NCBI GenBank assembly: GCA_030532305.1
Contig: JAUNLJ010000003.1
Location: 1-64,000 of the forward strand
Source of the DNA: Tissierellia bacterium
GTDB taxonomy: Bacteria > Bacillota > Clostridia > Tissierellales > Peptoniphilaceae
Direction of reading: 5' to 3'
Length of the DNA: 64,000 bases
The notes under the pieces were generated by a model that was not told the origin of the DNA, ran no database searches, and saw nothing but the letters and a program-made list of their open reading frames with translations. The first letter of the stretch is position 1. Every line of letters starts with the position of its first letter. Shown here one piece after another: positions 63,601 through 64,000 of this stretch. Position numbers and translations under genes: made by a program.

Positions 63601-64000
63601 ATGGATAACATATTAGAAGTAAAAAATCTTTGTGTCTCCTTTGAGACCTTTTTTGGGGAAGTTGAAGCCGTCAGGGATATTTCCTTTTCCTTAAAGAGGG
63701 GGACAACCCTAGCCATCGTTGGGGAAAGTGGATGTGGTAAGTCTGTTACGGCCAACTCCATTATGCAGCTTTTACAATCCCCTCCAGCTGTCTACAAGCA
63801 GGGAGAGATTATTTTCGAAGGGGAAGACCTATTAAAAAAATCTGAAAATGAAATGGTAGAAATCCGTGGGAACAACATTTCCATGGTTTTCCAAGACCCC
63901 ATGACCAGCTTAAACCCCACCATGAATGTGGGCAAGCAGATTGTAGAAGGGGTCAAGAGCCATAAAAACATTTCAGCTAAGGAAGGCCACGAGCTGGCCA
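63601..64000 (+). CDS. oppD: oligopeptide ABC transporter ATPase OppD/DppD, N-terminal part
   Basis: The window ends inside this gene. The visible 133 codons start MDNILEVKNLCVSFETFFGE and include Walker A VGESGCGKSVTA and the Q-loop MVFQDPMTSLNPTMNVG, diagnostic of the Opp/Dpp ATPase family. The signature and Walker B motifs lie beyond 64000. Start ATG 63601 is 6 nt after the oppC stop. An OppF-type second ATPase probably follows outside the window. Confidence 0.93.
   Translation, partial: MDNILEVKNLCVSFETFFGEVEAVRDISFSLKRGTTLAIVGESGCGKSVTANSIMQLLQSPPAVYKQGEIIFEGEDLLKKSENEMVEIRGNNISMVFQDPMTSLNPTMNVGKQIVEGVKSHKNISAKEGHELA

Overview
This 64 kb window is ordinary chromosome from a strictly anaerobic, Gram-positive, low-to-mid GC Firmicute. 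The best guess is the Tissierellia/Peptoniphilaceae group of amino-acid fermenters. That placement is inferred from gene content (pyruvate:ferredoxin oxidoreductase, HPr kinase, SpoVG, GatCAB, PdxR/PdxS, C5 tetrapyrrole genes leading to cobamide enzymes). No rRNA is present to confirm it. I see no prophage, insertion sequence, CRISPR array or defence island. Genes are tightly packed, with many 1-30 bp overlaps, and most transcription units end in clear intrinsic terminators.

Layout. 1-460: tail of a tRNA array (Ser-UGA partial, Ser-GCU, CAU, Phe, Trp) and its terminator. 0.5-3.8 kb: an unrecognised minus-strand gene, then cysteine desulfurase and ThiI (tRNA thiolation). 3.9-8.9 kb: potABCD polyamine importer followed by an FAD oxidoreductase. 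9.0-10.1 kb: an orphan membrane protein. 10.2-15.0 kb: BMP-family nucleoside importer. 15.2-16.6 kb: murC (minus). 16.8-21.9 kb: spoVG, then pepP-uvrC-hprK. 22.0-25.6 kb: pyruvate:ferredoxin oxidoreductase. 26.0-28.9 kb: an M15 peptidase and divergent pdxR/pdxS. 29.0-36.9 kb: a long run with YbaK, a phosphohexomutase, a degenerate PfkB-like protein, an isochorismatase-like hydrolase, a YhaO/YhaN-like nuclease pair, a metallophosphatase and a CYTH protein. 36.9-40.4 kb: PEP synthase and a TIM-barrel protein. 40.5-46.9 kb (minus): hemA-sirC-hemC-cobA/hemD-hemB-hemL. 47.1-55.2 kb: tcdA-pcrA-ligA-gatC-gatA-gatB. 55.4-59.5 kb: an SfsA-GNAT fusion, cbiA and cobQ. 59.8-64.0 kb: an oligopeptide ABC importer, cut by the window end.

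How it fits together. The cell imports peptides, nucleosides and polyamines, oxidises pyruvate through ferredoxin, and can make PEP from pyruvate. Tetrapyrrole genes stop at uroporphyrinogen III, precorrin-2 and sirohydrochlorin and are complemented by two cobalamin amidotransferase genes, so the likely end product is a cobamide rather than haem. Most units are preceded by a TATAAT-type -10 box, often with an upstream TGn extension.

Most notable: both CbiA and CobQ have lost the catalytic cysteine of their glutamine amidotransferase domains while keeping the rest of the fold, which suggests amidation from free ammonia. Other points worth checking are a uvrC with no ATG/GTG/TTG start that keeps its nuclease domain intact, a PfkB-like protein lacking the sugar-kinase signature residues, an SfsA-acetyltransferase fusion, a perfect 38-nt palindrome between oppA and oppB, and phased CTTGT repeats between pdxR and pdxS.
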